Origin: an uncultured Flavobacteriaceae bacterium
Lineage (GTDB): Bacteria > Bacteroidota > Bacteroidia > Flavobacteriales > Flavobacteriaceae
DNA length: 64,000 nucleotides
Assembly: GCA_943789455.1 (NCBI GenBank)
Contig: CALSUE010000001.1
Coordinates: 189,001-253,000, forward strand
Direction of reading: 5' to 3'
Below the pieces are notes generated by a model. That model saw only the letters and a program-made list of their open reading frames with translations, had not been told where the DNA came from and made no database searches. The stretch's first letter is position 1, and the number at the start of each line of letters is the position of its first letter. The position numbers were made by a program, and so were the translations under genes. Below are positions 7,811 through 18,190 of this stretch, one piece after another.

Positions 7811-10264
7811 TTAATATAGGCTCTTAAATTTAGTAGGATATGCTTCATGCATCATTTCATAAACTTTCTCAAAAATGTCTTCAGCTGAAGGTTTGGAGAA
7901 GTAATCACCATCAGATCCGTAGGCAGGTCTGTGAGCCTTTGCTGATAGTGTTGCTGGTTTACTATCTAAATATTGATAACCATCTTGGTTTTCTATAATT
8001 TCTTGTAATAAATATGCAGAAGCTCCACCAGGAACATCTTCATCTACAATTAATAATCTATTTGTTTTTGCAACAGACTTTACAGTTTCATGATTAATGT
8101 CAAAAGGAAGTAAACTTTGGATGTCTATAATTTCAATGTCTATTCCAACTAGTAACAATTCTACTGCAGCTTCTTGAACAATTCTAAGCGTAGATCCGTA
8201 GGAAACGACAGTCATGTCTTTTCCTTTTTTTATAATTTCTATAACTCCAATAGGTGTTGTGAATTCTCCAAAATTTAAAGGTAATTGTTCTTTTAAACGA
8301 TAGCCATTTAAGCATTCAATAACTAACGCTGGATCATCACCACGCAGTAATGTATTGTAAAAGCCAGCTGCTTTGGTCATGTTTCTGGGCACCAAAACAT
8401 GTATGCCTCGGATATTATGAATGATACCACCCATAGGCGATCCAGAATGCCAAATTCCTTCCAAACGATGTCCTCTAGTTCTTATAATTAAGGGCGCTTT
8501 TTGTTTTCCAAAGGTTCTGTAGCGTAGGGTTGCTAAATCATCACTCATAATTTGCAATGCATACAGTAAATAATCTAGGTATTGAATTTCAGCAATCGGA
8601 CGTAAGCCCCTCATTGCCATTCCTATTCCTTGACCAATAATTGTAGCTTCTCGGATACCCGTATCTGAAACTCTTTGATTACCATATTTTTCTTGTAGCC
8701 CCTCTAAGCCTTGATTTACATCTCCAATCTGACCTGCATCCTCTCCAAAAATTAATACTTCTGGGTATTTTTTCAAAATTGCATCAAAGTTATCTCTCAT
8801 CACAATTCTACCATCAACATTTTTGTTTTGTGAGTTATAAATGGGTAAAATTTCAGCTATTTTAATTGCTGCAGCATTAGTCTCACTAGACAGGTGAGAG
8901 GAGTATTTTAGTGCCGCATCCTTAATCGAATTAATAATAAATTCTTGAAGTTCAATTTTTTCACTAAAAGTCTCGTCTTTTACATATCGCAATGCTTTTC
9001 TTGCTGAAGAAAGAATATCTTTTCTAATAGGCTCAACAATACTTGTTAAGTCATTTTTTAATTTGATGATAAAGTTTTTGTTACTGCTTTTAAGAGCCAT
9101 CTTTTCGAGTAGACCTGATGCAGCTGTAACTTCTAATTTTATTTCATTTATAAAGGCATTCCAAGCATTTCTTTTGGCCGCACTTACTTCTTTTTTTACT
9201 TCTTTTTCTAAAGTAATTAACTCCTCTTTTCCACTTACTAATTTTAAAGGATTACCATCCCCGTCCTCTAACTCAAAATCTAAAATCCATTCTCGCATCT
9301 TTTCTATGCAATCATGTTCCTTCTCCCATTTTAAACGCTCAATATTTTTATACCTCTCATGAGATCCTGAGGTAGAATGGCCTTGAGGTTGTGTAACCTC
9401 TTTTACATGAATTATTACAGGAATATGTTGCTCTCTTGCAATTTTAGAAGCTTTTGAATATACATCTATTAATTGTACATAATCCCAACCATTAACAACA
9501 AATATTTCGTATCCATTTGTATTTTTTTCTTTTTGAAAACCTTTCAGAATTTCAGAAATACTCTCTTTAGTTGTTTGATATTTTGCGTGAACAGAAATAC
9601 CATATTCGTCATCCCATATGCTCATTACCATAGGAATTTCTAATACACCAGCAGCGTTTATACTCTCAAAAAACACACCTTCGCTTGTACTTGCATTTCC
9701 TATAGTTCCCCAAGCTACCTCATTTCCATTATTAGAAAATTTTGTATGATGATGAAGGTCGTTTGAGTTTCTGTATACCTTGGATGCTTGAGCTAAACCT
9801 ACTAGTCTTGGCATTTGTGCAGCTGTAGGTGATATGTCTGCACTTGAATTTTTTTGAGTAGTTAAATTTTTCCAACTACCATCTTCATGCACACTGTGAG
9901 TTGCAAAATGACCACCCATTTGACGACCAGCGGACATTGGTTCTATCTTTATGTCAGTGTGAGCATATAAGCCAGCAAAAAATTGTTGAGCAGATAATTC
10001 ACCAATTGCCATCATAAAGGTTTGATCTCTATAATACCCTGAACGAAAGTCTCCATTTCTGAATGCTTTTGCCATGGCTAATTGAGGCAACTCTTTTCCA
10101 TCACCAAAGATTCCAAATTTTGCTTTCCCAGTCAAAACTTCACGCCTACCCAATAAACTACATTCTCTACTAATTCTGGCAATTTTATAATCATTTAAGA
10201 TTTCACTTTTAAAATCATTAAATGAAAGATCAGAAGTCTTACTTTCAGTAGCTAATTTCGGCAT
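7811..10264 (-). CDS. Fused alpha/beta E1 component of a branched-chain-type 2-oxoacid dehydrogenase
   Basis: Thiamine-diphosphate E1 subunit that decarboxylates 2-oxoacids and passes the acyl group to a lipoyl E2. Residues 1-380 resemble the alpha subunit; a mainly helical linker lies at about 380-465; the beta subunit runs from about 470 (RDNFDAILKKYPEVLIFGEDAG) to the end, with SDTGIREATIIGQGIG and VDEDVPGGASAYLLQE. The 817-aa fusion is typical of Bacteroidota. The ThDP motif is unusual: GNA (189-191), 26 residues, then DDE (218-220) in place of GDG...NN. E2 and E3 are not in the window. A TATCTTTG box lies just upstream. Confidence 0.9.
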   Translation of the reverse strand: MPKLATESKTSDLSFNDFKSEILNDYKIARISRECSLLGRREVLTGKAKFGIFGDGKELPQLAMAKAFRNGDFRSGYYRDQTFMMAIGELSAQQFFAGLYAHTDIKIEPMSAGRQMGGHFATHSVHEDGSWKNLTTQKNSSADISPTAAQMPRLVGLAQASKVYRNSNDLHHHTKFSNNGNEVAWGTIGNASTSEGVFFESINAAGVLEIPMVMSIWDDEYGISVHAKYQTTKESISEILKGFQKEKNTNGYEIFVVNGWDYVQLIDVYSKASKIAREQHIPVIIHVKEVTQPQGHSTSGSHERYKNIERLKWEKEHDCIEKMREWILDFELEDGDGNPLKLVSGKEELITLEKEVKKEVSAAKRNAWNAFINEIKLEVTAASGLLEKMALKSSNKNFIIKLKNDLTSIVEPIRKDILSSARKALRYVKDETFSEKIELQEFIINSIKDAALKYSSHLSSETNAAAIKIAEILPIYNSQNKNVDGRIVMRDNFDAILKKYPEVLIFGEDAGQIGDVNQGLEGLQEKYGNQRVSDTGIREATIIGQGIGMAMRGLRPIAEIQYLDYLLYALQIMSDDLATLRYRTFGKQKAPLIIRTRGHRLEGIWHSGSPMGGIIHNIRGIHVLVPRNMTKAAGFYNTLLRGDDPALVIECLNGYRLKEQLPLNFGEFTTPIGVIEIIKKGKDMTVVSYGSTLRIVQEAAVELLLVGIDIEIIDIQSLLPFDINHETVKSVAKTNRLLIVDEDVPGGASAYLLQEIIENQDGYQYLDSKPATLSAKAHRPAYGSDGDYFSKPSAEDIFEKVYEMMHEAYPTKFKSLY

Positions 10265-10288
10265 ATATCAATAAATATTTAGATTTTG

Positions 10289-10296
10289 CAAAGATA
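10289..10296 (-). promoter_or_regulatory. -7 promoter box (TATCTTTG) for the E1 gene
   Basis: On the minus strand the sequence reads TATCTTTG, an exact TAnnTTTG, the Bacteroidota sigma-factor -7 element. It ends 24 nt before the E1 ATG, a plausible leader length. I do not see a clear -33 TTTG at the usual spacing. Confidence 0.5.
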
Positions 10297-10367
10297 GCTC
10301 TAATAGATGAAAATTAATAATTTATCTATTATCTAACTGAAATGCGATAAAATATAGAATAGAATTT

Positions 10368-13181
10368 TTATAAGAAGCCTCTTCTGAAGAAATTAAAAAT
10401 TGCTTTAGGCTTAGCCACTAATACAAATCTTATGTTTTTAGAATATGCATTTTTATTTATTTCCCAACCGTTATTTGAATAGATTGGAAGATACAATTCT
10501 AAAATATTATGTATAAAATTTAGTCTTAATCCATTTTCATATGCAAAAAAGATGTTATTCCCTTTATTTTTAAGGAATGCAACATCATTATATATCTCAA
10601 GCCATCGCCAGATTCCAATACTAGAATTAAAAGAGACTAAGAATTGATTAGCAAAACGTTGCTCTAATACAGATTTAAAACCCCCTTCAGCCATAATAAA
10701 TTGTTGACTGAGAAATCCAGTACTTTCTGATCGTCCTATGTAACTTAATTCATATAAATAATCATTAGCTCTGTCTAATCCAAAACTAAAAAAATCTGTA
10801 TTTGTATTGTTTTTTATAAATGAACCGGCATAGAATCTGAAATCAAGTTGAGTGTTTTTTGCTGTTAATTTCCTATATCTAATTTCACCTGTAACTTTTG
10901 AGAAATCATTTGCTATCTCTGTACCAAATGAATATTTAATTCCCTTTATAACATCAGGCTTATTGTTATAATATTTTAATTTGAATACACGATATTTATC
11001 CGAGTCTGTTTGAGTATCATTTGTTGCCAACTCTCTATTAATGTTTAACAATCTTGCAGATAAATAGCTTCCTCCAACATCTCTCAAGTTTTTTCTTCTG
11101 AATTGAATTGTAATATTTTGATTAAATGTATTATAGGATAGGTCCTCAGCATAGTGTAAGTTGCTGCCAGATAAAGAATAATAGATTCTATTTATTGTTG
11201 AATTTTCAAAATATTGAGTGTAACGCGTATTAAATGTTCCATTTAATGCATTGCTTTTTGTTCCGTATTGTGGTGTGATAGAAAATTGAAAGTTTCTAGA
11301 TAAAATCGGTCTGTTATGAATTTTTAATCCTAATAGGGCTCCATCATAATAATTATACTTGATGGTGGGCTGTAAATACAACTGATTGTAATAAGGGTCA
11401 TTTATGTCTTTAAATAGCTTGAGTTGTATTGGTTTATTTAGGATATTCTTTCCTATTTTTTTCCAATTATCCATAGAGTTAAACTCTGGATATGAGTTTT
11501 CAAAATTTAAAGAAACTCTATTGAAATTATTTTTTGGAATAGCAATAGTTTTTATACTATCTATATTTGGAAGCCATTTCTTGAATTTAACTTTTTTATT
11601 TTTCAACCCATATAAAGCAACAGGTGCAGTTATATTTCTCTTGTTTTTTATAGTTACATAAACAGAATCACCTTTAGTAACAGCTTTTTTAATGGTGTAG
11701 TCTATTTTTTTATTTGTTTTCAAATAATCACCAAAAAACCAACCAATATCTTTAATAGTTTTAGAAGAAACTATTTTTTTAAAGTCATCGCTTTTTGCAA
11801 ATTTAAGTTTATTGTTGAGGTAAAACTCTTGAAAAGATGCACTGATGATAGAATCTCCTATGTAATCGGCAAGATATCTTAAGCCAAGACCTGCTTTATA
11901 TTTACCAACGATCTTACGGTTAAAATTTGATAAAGAGTCAGCTCTAGTATTTAGTGCTTGATCTAAAAATTGACGTGCAGTATATTGATATATAAAAGGA
12001 TACTTGTCATTGAAATTTAATTTTGAAAAATTAAATCTTTTTAATCCCCAAATTTTTGAAATATTACCAGTTAGTTTAATCTCAGGATAATATTCAGAAA
12101 CATAGTTCATCATTAAATAAGTTTGTAAGCCATCTGTTAACCAATAATCTTTTCGCTTGTCTAAAAGTAGCGTATTATCTATGTATTTCTTAGTAAGGGC
12201 TTTTAGAATGGTTAAATCCCATTCAAAAACATCAGGAAATGGTCTTATAAATTTAGGTAATTGATTTAAGCCATAAATTGGATTTTTTGATTGTGTAGCC
12301 TCATCAATAAATAATTTTTTATGAGGGTAAGTTCCCAAAAAACGTTGAATAAATTCCAATTGTCTATTTAAAATATCTCCACTTAGTTTTTTGTCTATAT
12401 CGGCATTGTAGAGGTCAGTTTTAATTTCAAATTCATTTGTTTTGAAAGCGTTGTATTTATCATCAAGATCTATATTCATAAGAACTTCTGTTATCTGTTT
12501 TCCAGTTAACAAAAATTCATTCCATGTTCCTTTTGAAGTTTTTTGTTCAATCAAATTTGAACTTAGATAGTAATATTTTGGAAGTGTAATTTTTATAATA
12601 AAATTAGTGCTATTAGTCAATAAATCGTCCATGTTAAGGTTACTCATTATTTTCCAATTATCATGAAAAACAGCGGGTACTAAATACCAATACCTTAAAT
12701 GATAACCTGATTTTGTTTTTCCATAGCTTGTAAATTTTGCATTAGGAATTTTAACATCATAAGTGATATTTATTTTGACTGATTTTTTTGGTTTTAAAGG
12801 AGCGTTTAAAACTATTTTTATAATGTCTATTTTGCCATCTTCTTCTTCAAAAAAGTTTGCCTTTTCAAAATCGACGTTTAAATTATTTATAGTTGAATAA
12901 CCTCTGTCTTTTTGCTTGGAAAAAAATAATGATTTATCGTAGTCTTCAATGAGTCTGTTAGCTAGTGGAGATTTATTATTCTTATATCCATTCATCCAGT
13001 TGTGAAGAAAGATATTAGTAAGAGTTGAATCTGAAGTATTGTAATAAATGATACTTTGATTTATTCGCAATATATCTTTTTTATCATCTAATTGAGCTTC
13101 AATAGTGATTTTGTGCTCTTGTCCATTCATGTAGGTAAAGGAGCATAATATAATCCACAATATACAGGTATATTTTTTCAA
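10368..13181 (-). CDS. M1-peptidase-like protein without HExxH, fused to an outer-membrane barrel-like C-terminus
   Basis: A 937-aa exported protein. It has a signal peptide (residues 1-20, ending MNGQ), then a region resembling gluzincin (M1) aminopeptidases: the N-terminal beta domain (IFLHNWMNGYKNN near 57-69), and residues 290-380 corresponding to the catalytic domain with DYWLTDGLQTYLM at 345-357. The zinc motif HExxH is not present where expected (about 315-335) and the second zinc glutamate (WLxEG) is Asp350. From about 600 to the end the sequence alternates in aromatic-rich strands ending in F-R-R-G-F-L, as in outer-membrane beta-barrels. The start is TTG at 13181-13179, directly after the stop of the nuclease gene, and is chosen because it keeps the signal peptide whole. 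Confidence 0.7.
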   Translation of the reverse strand: MKKYTCILWIILCSFTYMNGQEHKITIEAQLDDKKDILRINQSIIYYNTSDSTLTNIFLHNWMNGYKNNKSPLANRLIEDYDKSLFFSKQKDRGYSTINNLNVDFEKANFFEEEDGKIDIIKIVLNAPLKPKKSVKINITYDVKIPNAKFTSYGKTKSGYHLRYWYLVPAVFHDNWKIMSNLNMDDLLTNSTNFIIKITLPKYYYLSSNLIEQKTSKGTWNEFLLTGKQITEVLMNIDLDDKYNAFKTNEFEIKTDLYNADIDKKLSGDILNRQLEFIQRFLGTYPHKKLFIDEATQSKNPIYGLNQLPKFIRPFPDVFEWDLTILKALTKKYIDNTLLLDKRKDYWLTDGLQTYLMMNYVSEYYPEIKLTGNISKIWGLKRFNFSKLNFNDKYPFIYQYTARQFLDQALNTRADSLSNFNRKIVGKYKAGLGLRYLADYIGDSIISASFQEFYLNNKLKFAKSDDFKKIVSSKTIKDIGWFFGDYLKTNKKIDYTIKKAVTKGDSVYVTIKNKRNITAPVALYGLKNKKVKFKKWLPNIDSIKTIAIPKNNFNRVSLNFENSYPEFNSMDNWKKIGKNILNKPIQLKLFKDINDPYYNQLYLQPTIKYNYYDGALLGLKIHNRPILSRNFQFSITPQYGTKSNALNGTFNTRYTQYFENSTINRIYYSLSGSNLHYAEDLSYNTFNQNITIQFRRKNLRDVGGSYLSARLLNINRELATNDTQTDSDKYRVFKLKYYNNKPDVIKGIKYSFGTEIANDFSKVTGEIRYRKLTAKNTQLDFRFYAGSFIKNNTNTDFFSFGLDRANDYLYELSYIGRSESTGFLSQQFIMAEGGFKSVLEQRFANQFLVSFNSSIGIWRWLEIYNDVAFLKNKGNNIFFAYENGLRLNFIHNILELYLPIYSNNGWEINKNAYSKNIRFVLVAKPKAIFNFFRRGFL

Positions 13182-14483
13182 TTAAATTTTAATAAATTTT
13201 AATGGTTTTTTCAATTTTTGGTGTGAAAGATAGTAAATACCTTTTGAAATATGTTTTACATCTATAATTATAGTATCATCACTTATGTTTTTTGTTAATT
13301 TAACATCAACAAGTTGCCCAGTAATTGAGTATATTTTAAAGTTGTTTATGTTCTCTGGTACTATAATTTTCAAATAGTCTTTAATTATATTTGATCCAAT
13401 AAAATTAATTTCACTGATTAGGTTAGTAGATAATGTGTTCTCTGGTGTTTCTATTTCCATAACTACAGGTAAATGATCACTGAACTCAATCAAAGCATCT
13501 CTTAGGGTTTGCGAGTACCCACCCGAACAATTAGAATTATTAATGAAAGAATTATAACAGTTGCCATTGTTTCCTATTACTTGATAACTGTCATTAATGT
13601 AGTATAAATCGGTATTCATATTGAAATTTTCAGACATCATTATGAAATCAAATCGATCATCTAAGCCACCGGTTGAGCCACTATCATCAATTAACCCGTT
13701 GTTTGAAGTTCTTGTAGATTGAGAGTGTATGTCTCTAAAGGAACTATTATTCCAAAAATAAGTTGAATTATAATTTTCGTAATAGTCAACACCATCGTCT
13801 GGGAAATTTGGTGTTGGTCTATCTATGGGATCAATCATTACTATGGGGTTTCTATCATCAATTAAATGCTGATAGCCCTCTTCATTACTAGTGTAGAAAT
13901 TTAAATCTCCAGCAAATAACACATAGCTATCATCAGTAATATTATTGGTATAACTCACAAAACTTTGAATAGAATTTAATCTTCGTTGTCTATTAGAGCT
14001 TCCTGTTGAAGCCTTTAAATGGGTTACGAAAACTTCCATTCTTATGGGGTTACTTAGCGCGTTTTCAGTGTTTATTTTAAAGGTATACTGATTGATGTCT
14101 CTGGTATCCGCTGTAATAACTCTAGTTTCTTCTAAAATTAATTTTTTAGAATTGTAATAGACCATTTGTTGTAGACTATAATTGCCAGATTGGTTTTCTT
14201 CAAAAGGAGTCTTTTGAAAGTTTTCATTGTAAGGAATAATTGCATTCTCAAACAGGTAATCAGAGCCTATTTCATCAACCATCTCACAGACCATCAATAA
14301 GTCTGGCTCTACTTCGTCTAATATGGTGGATAAGAAAGGTGTTTTATTTCGACTAACTTCAGAGTCTGAATAATTTAATACGTTATACATCATAGCTTTA
14401 ATTTGTGTTTGTGCAAAACTTACATTAACAAACAAATTAAGAAGCAAGAACATTGTAGTTCTCTTAGAGCTATAATATTTCAT
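13182..14483 (-). CDS. Secreted endonuclease/exonuclease/phosphatase-fold protein with T9SS sorting domain
   Basis: The N-terminal signal peptide (MFLLLNLFVNVSFAQ) is followed by an endonuclease/exonuclease/phosphatase domain: MMYNVLNYSD, FVTHLKAS, FAGDLNFY and the terminal catalytic SDHLPVVMEI at about 332-341. The last ~80 residues (from ISEINFIGSNIIKDYL to LKKPLKFIKI, including FKIYSITGQLVDVK) form a type A T9SS C-terminal sorting domain, so the protein is expected to be secreted or attached to the cell surface. The substrate is probably DNA, RNA or a phosphodiester; not determinable. It abuts the M1-like gene with zero spacing, so the two are co-expressed. Confidence 0.88.
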   Translation of the reverse strand: MKYYSSKRTTMFLLLNLFVNVSFAQTQIKAMMYNVLNYSDSEVSRNKTPFLSTILDEVEPDLLMVCEMVDEIGSDYLFENAIIPYNENFQKTPFEENQSGNYSLQQMVYYNSKKLILEETRVITADTRDINQYTFKINTENALSNPIRMEVFVTHLKASTGSSNRQRRLNSIQSFVSYTNNITDDSYVLFAGDLNFYTSNEEGYQHLIDDRNPIVMIDPIDRPTPNFPDDGVDYYENYNSTYFWNNSSFRDIHSQSTRTSNNGLIDDSGSTGGLDDRFDFIMMSENFNMNTDLYYINDSYQVIGNNGNCYNSFINNSNCSGGYSQTLRDALIEFSDHLPVVMEIETPENTLSTNLISEINFIGSNIIKDYLKIIVPENINNFKIYSITGQLVDVKLTKNISDDTIIIDVKHISKGIYYLSHQKLKKPLKFIKI

Positions 14484-14491
14484 CGAATTCT

Positions 14492-15199
14492 CTAGAAGTT
14501 CGGTTTTAAGCTGTACTTATCATAAAATTTGTTTAAATGCTCAATAGCCTCATCTGCAGTATCTACCACTCTAAACAATTTAAGATCTTTTTCGCTAATA
14601 TTTCCTTGTTCAAGTAGGGTATTTTTAATCCAGTCTAATAACCCTCCCCAAAAAGAAGACCCTACTAAAACAATTGGAAATCTTCCAATTTTTTTTGTTT
14701 GAATTAGTGTAATGGCTTCAAATAGTTCATCTAAAGTTCCAAATCCACCGGGCATTACAATGAACCCTTGAGAATATTTAACAAACATTACTTTTCTTAC
14801 AAAAAAGTAATCAAACTCTAAATTTTTATCTTTGTCTATCCACGGATTGTCATGTTGTTCAAAAGGCAACTCTATGTTTAAACCTACAGAAGTTCCTTTT
14901 CCTCTATGTGCTCCTTTATTACCAGCTTCCATAATACCAGGACCACCACCTGTAATAACACCATATCCGTTTTGCGTTAATTTAAATGCCACCTCTTCAG
15001 AAAGCTCATAGTATTCTTCTCCGGGCTTTGTTCTAGCCGAACCAAAGATAGATACACAAGGACCAATTTTGCTTAATTTTTCATAACCTTCCACAAATTC
15101 CGCCATAATTTTAAAGATGGCCCAAGAGTCATTGGTTTTTATTTCGTTCCAAGTTTTTTGCTGTAATTTCTCACGTATTTTTCTATCGTCATTTGTCAT
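14492..15199 (-). CDS. LOG-family (TIGR00730) nucleotide phosphoribohydrolase-like protein
   Basis: Rossmann-fold protein with the LOG signatures GGGPGIMEAGNKGAHRGKG and PGGFGTLDE. Studied relatives cleave nucleoside 5'-monophosphates to base and ribose phosphate (cytokinin-activating LOG, PpnN). The open frame extends to a TTG at 15223, but the ATG at 15199 gives MTNDDRKIREKLQQ and leaves 26 bp after the displaced uvrA stop at 15226, so I prefer it; the product is then 235 aa. Substrate in this organism unknown. The gene lies between uvrA and the nuclease on the same strand. Confidence 0.85.
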   Translation of the reverse strand: MTNDDRKIREKLQQKTWNEIKTNDSWAIFKIMAEFVEGYEKLSKIGPCVSIFGSARTKPGEEYYELSEEVAFKLTQNGYGVITGGGPGIMEAGNKGAHRGKGTSVGLNIELPFEQHDNPWIDKDKNLEFDYFFVRKVMFVKYSQGFIVMPGGFGTLDELFEAITLIQTKKIGRFPIVLVGSSFWGGLLDWIKNTLLEQGNISEKDLKLFRVVDTADEAIEHLNKFYDKYSLKPNF

Positions 15200-15225
15200 A
15201 TCTGTTCTGTTTTGTCTATACAAAG

Positions 15226-15303
15226 TTAACTTAATTCCTGAATCAAAAATTGAGCCGTATAACTTTTTTTGTTTTTTACAATTTGTTCAGGAGTACCTTT
15301 ACA
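15226..15303 (-). other. uvrA: Displaced uvrA 3' end (frameshifted C-terminal tail)
   Basis: Directly after the uvrA stop at 15299-15301, the neighbouring minus frame reads [19 protein letters not shown] then LIQELS and a TAA at 15228-15226. This is the usual end of UvrA (GGEI-x-KGTPEEV-x-KNKKSYTA-x-FL). Dropping one base in the ATTCTTATG stretch at about 15302-15310 joins the frames as GGEIL-CKGTPE. It is therefore a one-base insertion, either a real mutation or a sequence error. Confidence 0.85.
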
Positions 15304-18049
15304 TAAGAATTTCTCCTCCTTTTTTTCCTCCCTCCATCCCAATATCTATAATATAATCAGCCAATTTAATAACATCCATATTATGTTCAATAATCAGTAC
15401 AGTGTTTCCTTTATCAGCAAGGGTATTTAGCACCCCCATTAAAACTCTGATATCCTCAAAATGAAGGCCTGTAGTGGGTTCGTCTAAAATATAAAAGGTG
15501 TTTCCAGTATCGCGTTTGGATAATTCTGAGGCCAATTTAATGCGCTGCGCCTCACCGCCAGATAATGTAGTAGATCGCTGACCTAGGGTAATGTAACCTA
15601 GTCCAACGTCTTTAATTGTTTTTAGTTTACTATGTATTTTTGGAATGAGTTTAAAGAATTCTACAGCATGATCAATAGTCATTTCTAACACATCTGCAAT
15701 AGATTTCCCTTTGTATCGAATCTCTAGTGTTTCTCTGTTAAAACGTTTTCCTTGGCAGGTTTCGCACTCTACATGCACGTCAGGTAGAAAATTCATTTCA
15801 ATGATTCTAACCCCACCTCCTTGGCAAGTTTCACAGCGACCCCCCTTTACATTAAAAGAAAAACGACCTGGTTTATACCCTCGTATAGATGCTTCTGGAG
15901 TTTTAGCAAACAAACTCCTAATTTCACTAAAAACACCAGTGTACGTAGCAGGGTTAGAACGAGTAGTTCTTCCAATAGGTGATTGATCAATATCTATGAC
16001 TTTGTCTACATGTTCTAAACCTGTAATTTTTTTATAGGGCATTGGTTCCTTTACACCTCTGTAAATGTGCTTATTTAGAATAGGATAAAGCGTTTCATTT
16101 ATTAGCGTTGATTTTCCACTACCTGAAACACCAGTTACACAAATCATTTTCCCAAGTGGGAATTCGGCGGTCACATTTTTTAAATTGTTTCCACTGGCGC
16201 CAGTAATTTTAATTGACTTTCCATTTCCTTTTCTTCTATTTTTTGGAACCTCAATTTGTCTTCTTCCACCAAGGTAGTCAGCAGTTAAGGTGGGGTGTTC
16301 TTTTATTTCTTGATAGGTTCCTTCACTTACAATTTCACCACCATGTACACCAGCTCCTGGTCCAATATCAAAAACAAAATCTGCATGTTCTATCATGTCT
16401 TTATCGTGCTCAACGACCAAAACTGAATTTCCAATATCTCGTAGTTTCACCAAAGAATCTATGAGTTTCTGGTTGTCTCGTTGATGAAGTCCTATACTAG
16501 GTTCATCTAAAATATATAAAACACCTACCAGTTGAGATCCAATTTGTGTAGCCAAGCGAATACGTTGTGCCTCGCCACCAGAGAGTGATTTTGAGGTTCT
16601 GTCTAGGGTTAAGTAATCTAACCCAACATCCAATAAGAATTGAATTCTAGTTTTAATTTCTTTTAAAATTTCAGTAGCAATAATTAACTGTCTTTCTGAT
16701 AATTTAGTATCTAAATTTTTAAACCATTCCGCCAATTCATTAATGTCTAATTTGGCAAGGTCACTTATACTTTTATTATTTATTTTAAAGTGTAAACTTT
16801 CTTTTTTTAATCGGTTTCCTTCACAGGAACTACAAATAACTTCATCCATAAACCCTTTAGCCCAACGTTTAATAGATCTACTTTCACTTGATTTGTATTG
16901 GTTTTCTATAAAAGAGGTAATTCCTTCAAAATCTATTTCATATTTACGGGTAATTCCGATGGTTTTTGAAGCTACAGAGAACTTTTCATTACCACCATAA
17001 AGAATAATATGTAATGCTTCTTCTGGAATAGATTTTATAGCATCACTTAACTTAAAATGATAACGATCAGCAATTAATTGTAGTTGCTTAAAAATCCAAC
17101 TATTTTTTTCTTCACCTAATGGAATTATTCCACCATTTTTTATGGAGATACTATGATTTGGAATTACTTTATTAAAGTTAATTTCATTAGTAATTCCTAG
17201 ACCATTACACTTAGAGCAAGCACCTTTTGGAGAATTAAATGAAAAAGTATTGGGTTCTGGGTTTGGATAGGCAACTCCTGAAGAAGGACACATGAGTTCT
17301 CGACTGAAATAACGTGGATTTTCATCATCAACATCAATCACCATTAAAATATTATTCCCAGTGTAAAGGGCAGTTTTAATGGTTTCTTCTAGGCGTTTTT
17401 CTGAGGCATTATTAACAATTAATCTATCAATGACTACTTCAATATCATGCGTTTTATATCTGTCTAAACGCATGCCTTTTTCAATTTCTTTGATTACTCC
17501 ATCTACTCGAACCTTAAGAAATCCTTGTTTAGAAATTTGTTCAAATAGTTCTCTGTAATGTCCTTTTCTTGATTTGATGATAGGGGCTAGGATTGCAATT
17601 CTTTTTTGAGGAAAATCTTCTAAAATTAGTTTTCTTATTTGCTCATCACTATAACTTACCATTTTTTCTCCTGTATTGAAGGAGTATGCATCTGAAGCTC
17701 TAGAAAATAATAATCTCAAAAAATCATAAATTTCTGTAATGGTTCCCACTGTAGACCTTGGGCTTTTATTTGTGGTTTTTTGTTCAATTGAAATTACTGG
17801 AGACAACCCGTCTATTTTATCAACATCTGGGCGTTCTAACCCCCCTAAAAATTGTCTTGCATAGGCTGAAAATGTTTCAATATATCTTCGTTGGCCTTCT
17901 GCATAAATTGTATCAAAAGCCAGAGATGATTTACCACTACCACTTAAACCGGTAATGACTACTAGTTTTTCTCTTGGTATTTTAACATTTATGTTCTTTA
18001 AATTATGGGCTCTAGCACCATAAACTTCAATGTATTCTTGTTCTTTCAA
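15299..18049 (-). CDS. uvrA: Excinuclease ABC subunit A (C-terminal tail lost to a frameshift)
   Basis: DNA-damage recognition ATPase of nucleotide-excision repair, acting with UvrB and UvrC. Two ABC modules are visible: GLSGSGKSS near residue 34 and GVSGSGKST near 640, with signature LSGGEAQRI twice. The second zinc module (CETCQGGG...CETCQGKRF) is intact. The first has CPSSG then CSKCNGLG, so one cysteine of the usual CxxC pair is serine. The start is TTG at 18049, giving [16 protein letters not shown]; no in-frame ATG is near. As given the frame ends at GGEILM, about 25 residues before the usual end, which lies in another frame at 15226-15303. Confidence 0.93.
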   Translation of the reverse strand: MKEQEYIEVYGARAHNLKNINVKIPREKLVVITGLSGSGKSSLAFDTIYAEGQRRYIETFSAYARQFLGGLERPDVDKIDGLSPVISIEQKTTNKSPRSTVGTITEIYDFLRLLFSRASDAYSFNTGEKMVSYSDEQIRKLILEDFPQKRIAILAPIIKSRKGHYRELFEQISKQGFLKVRVDGVIKEIEKGMRLDRYKTHDIEVVIDRLIVNNASEKRLEETIKTALYTGNNILMVIDVDDENPRYFSRELMCPSSGVAYPNPEPNTFSFNSPKGACSKCNGLGITNEINFNKVIPNHSISIKNGGIIPLGEEKNSWIFKQLQLIADRYHFKLSDAIKSIPEEALHIILYGGNEKFSVASKTIGITRKYEIDFEGITSFIENQYKSSESRSIKRWAKGFMDEVICSSCEGNRLKKESLHFKINNKSISDLAKLDINELAEWFKNLDTKLSERQLIIATEILKEIKTRIQFLLDVGLDYLTLDRTSKSLSGGEAQRIRLATQIGSQLVGVLYILDEPSIGLHQRDNQKLIDSLVKLRDIGNSVLVVEHDKDMIEHADFVFDIGPGAGVHGGEIVSEGTYQEIKEHPTLTADYLGGRRQIEVPKNRRKGNGKSIKITGASGNNLKNVTAEFPLGKMICVTGVSGSGKSTLINETLYPILNKHIYRGVKEPMPYKKITGLEHVDKVIDIDQSPIGRTTRSNPATYTGVFSEIRSLFAKTPEASIRGYKPGRFSFNVKGGRCETCQGGGVRIIEMNFLPDVHVECETCQGKRFNRETLEIRYKGKSIADVLEMTIDHAVEFFKLIPKIHSKLKTIKDVGLGYITLGQRSTTLSGGEAQRIKLASELSKRDTGNTFYILDEPTTGLHFEDIRVLMGVLNTLADKGNTVLIIEHNMDVIKLADYIIDIGMEGGKKGGEILM

Positions 18050-18190
18050 TATTGATAAAATTCGGAAACTTACAAAGTTACAGAAACCAAATTGTTTTTT
18101 AAGATAAACTTGTTAGTAAACTCTTAAAGTTTCATCTATTCCTTTTTTATTTCCATAAACTAAAAAAGTATCTTGCATAAAATTTTTAAA

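Noticed and set aside
15299..15310. Programmed frameshift at the uvrA end
   Set aside because: No slippery heptamer, no prfB-like CTT-TGA context and no downstream stem; an indel explains it better.
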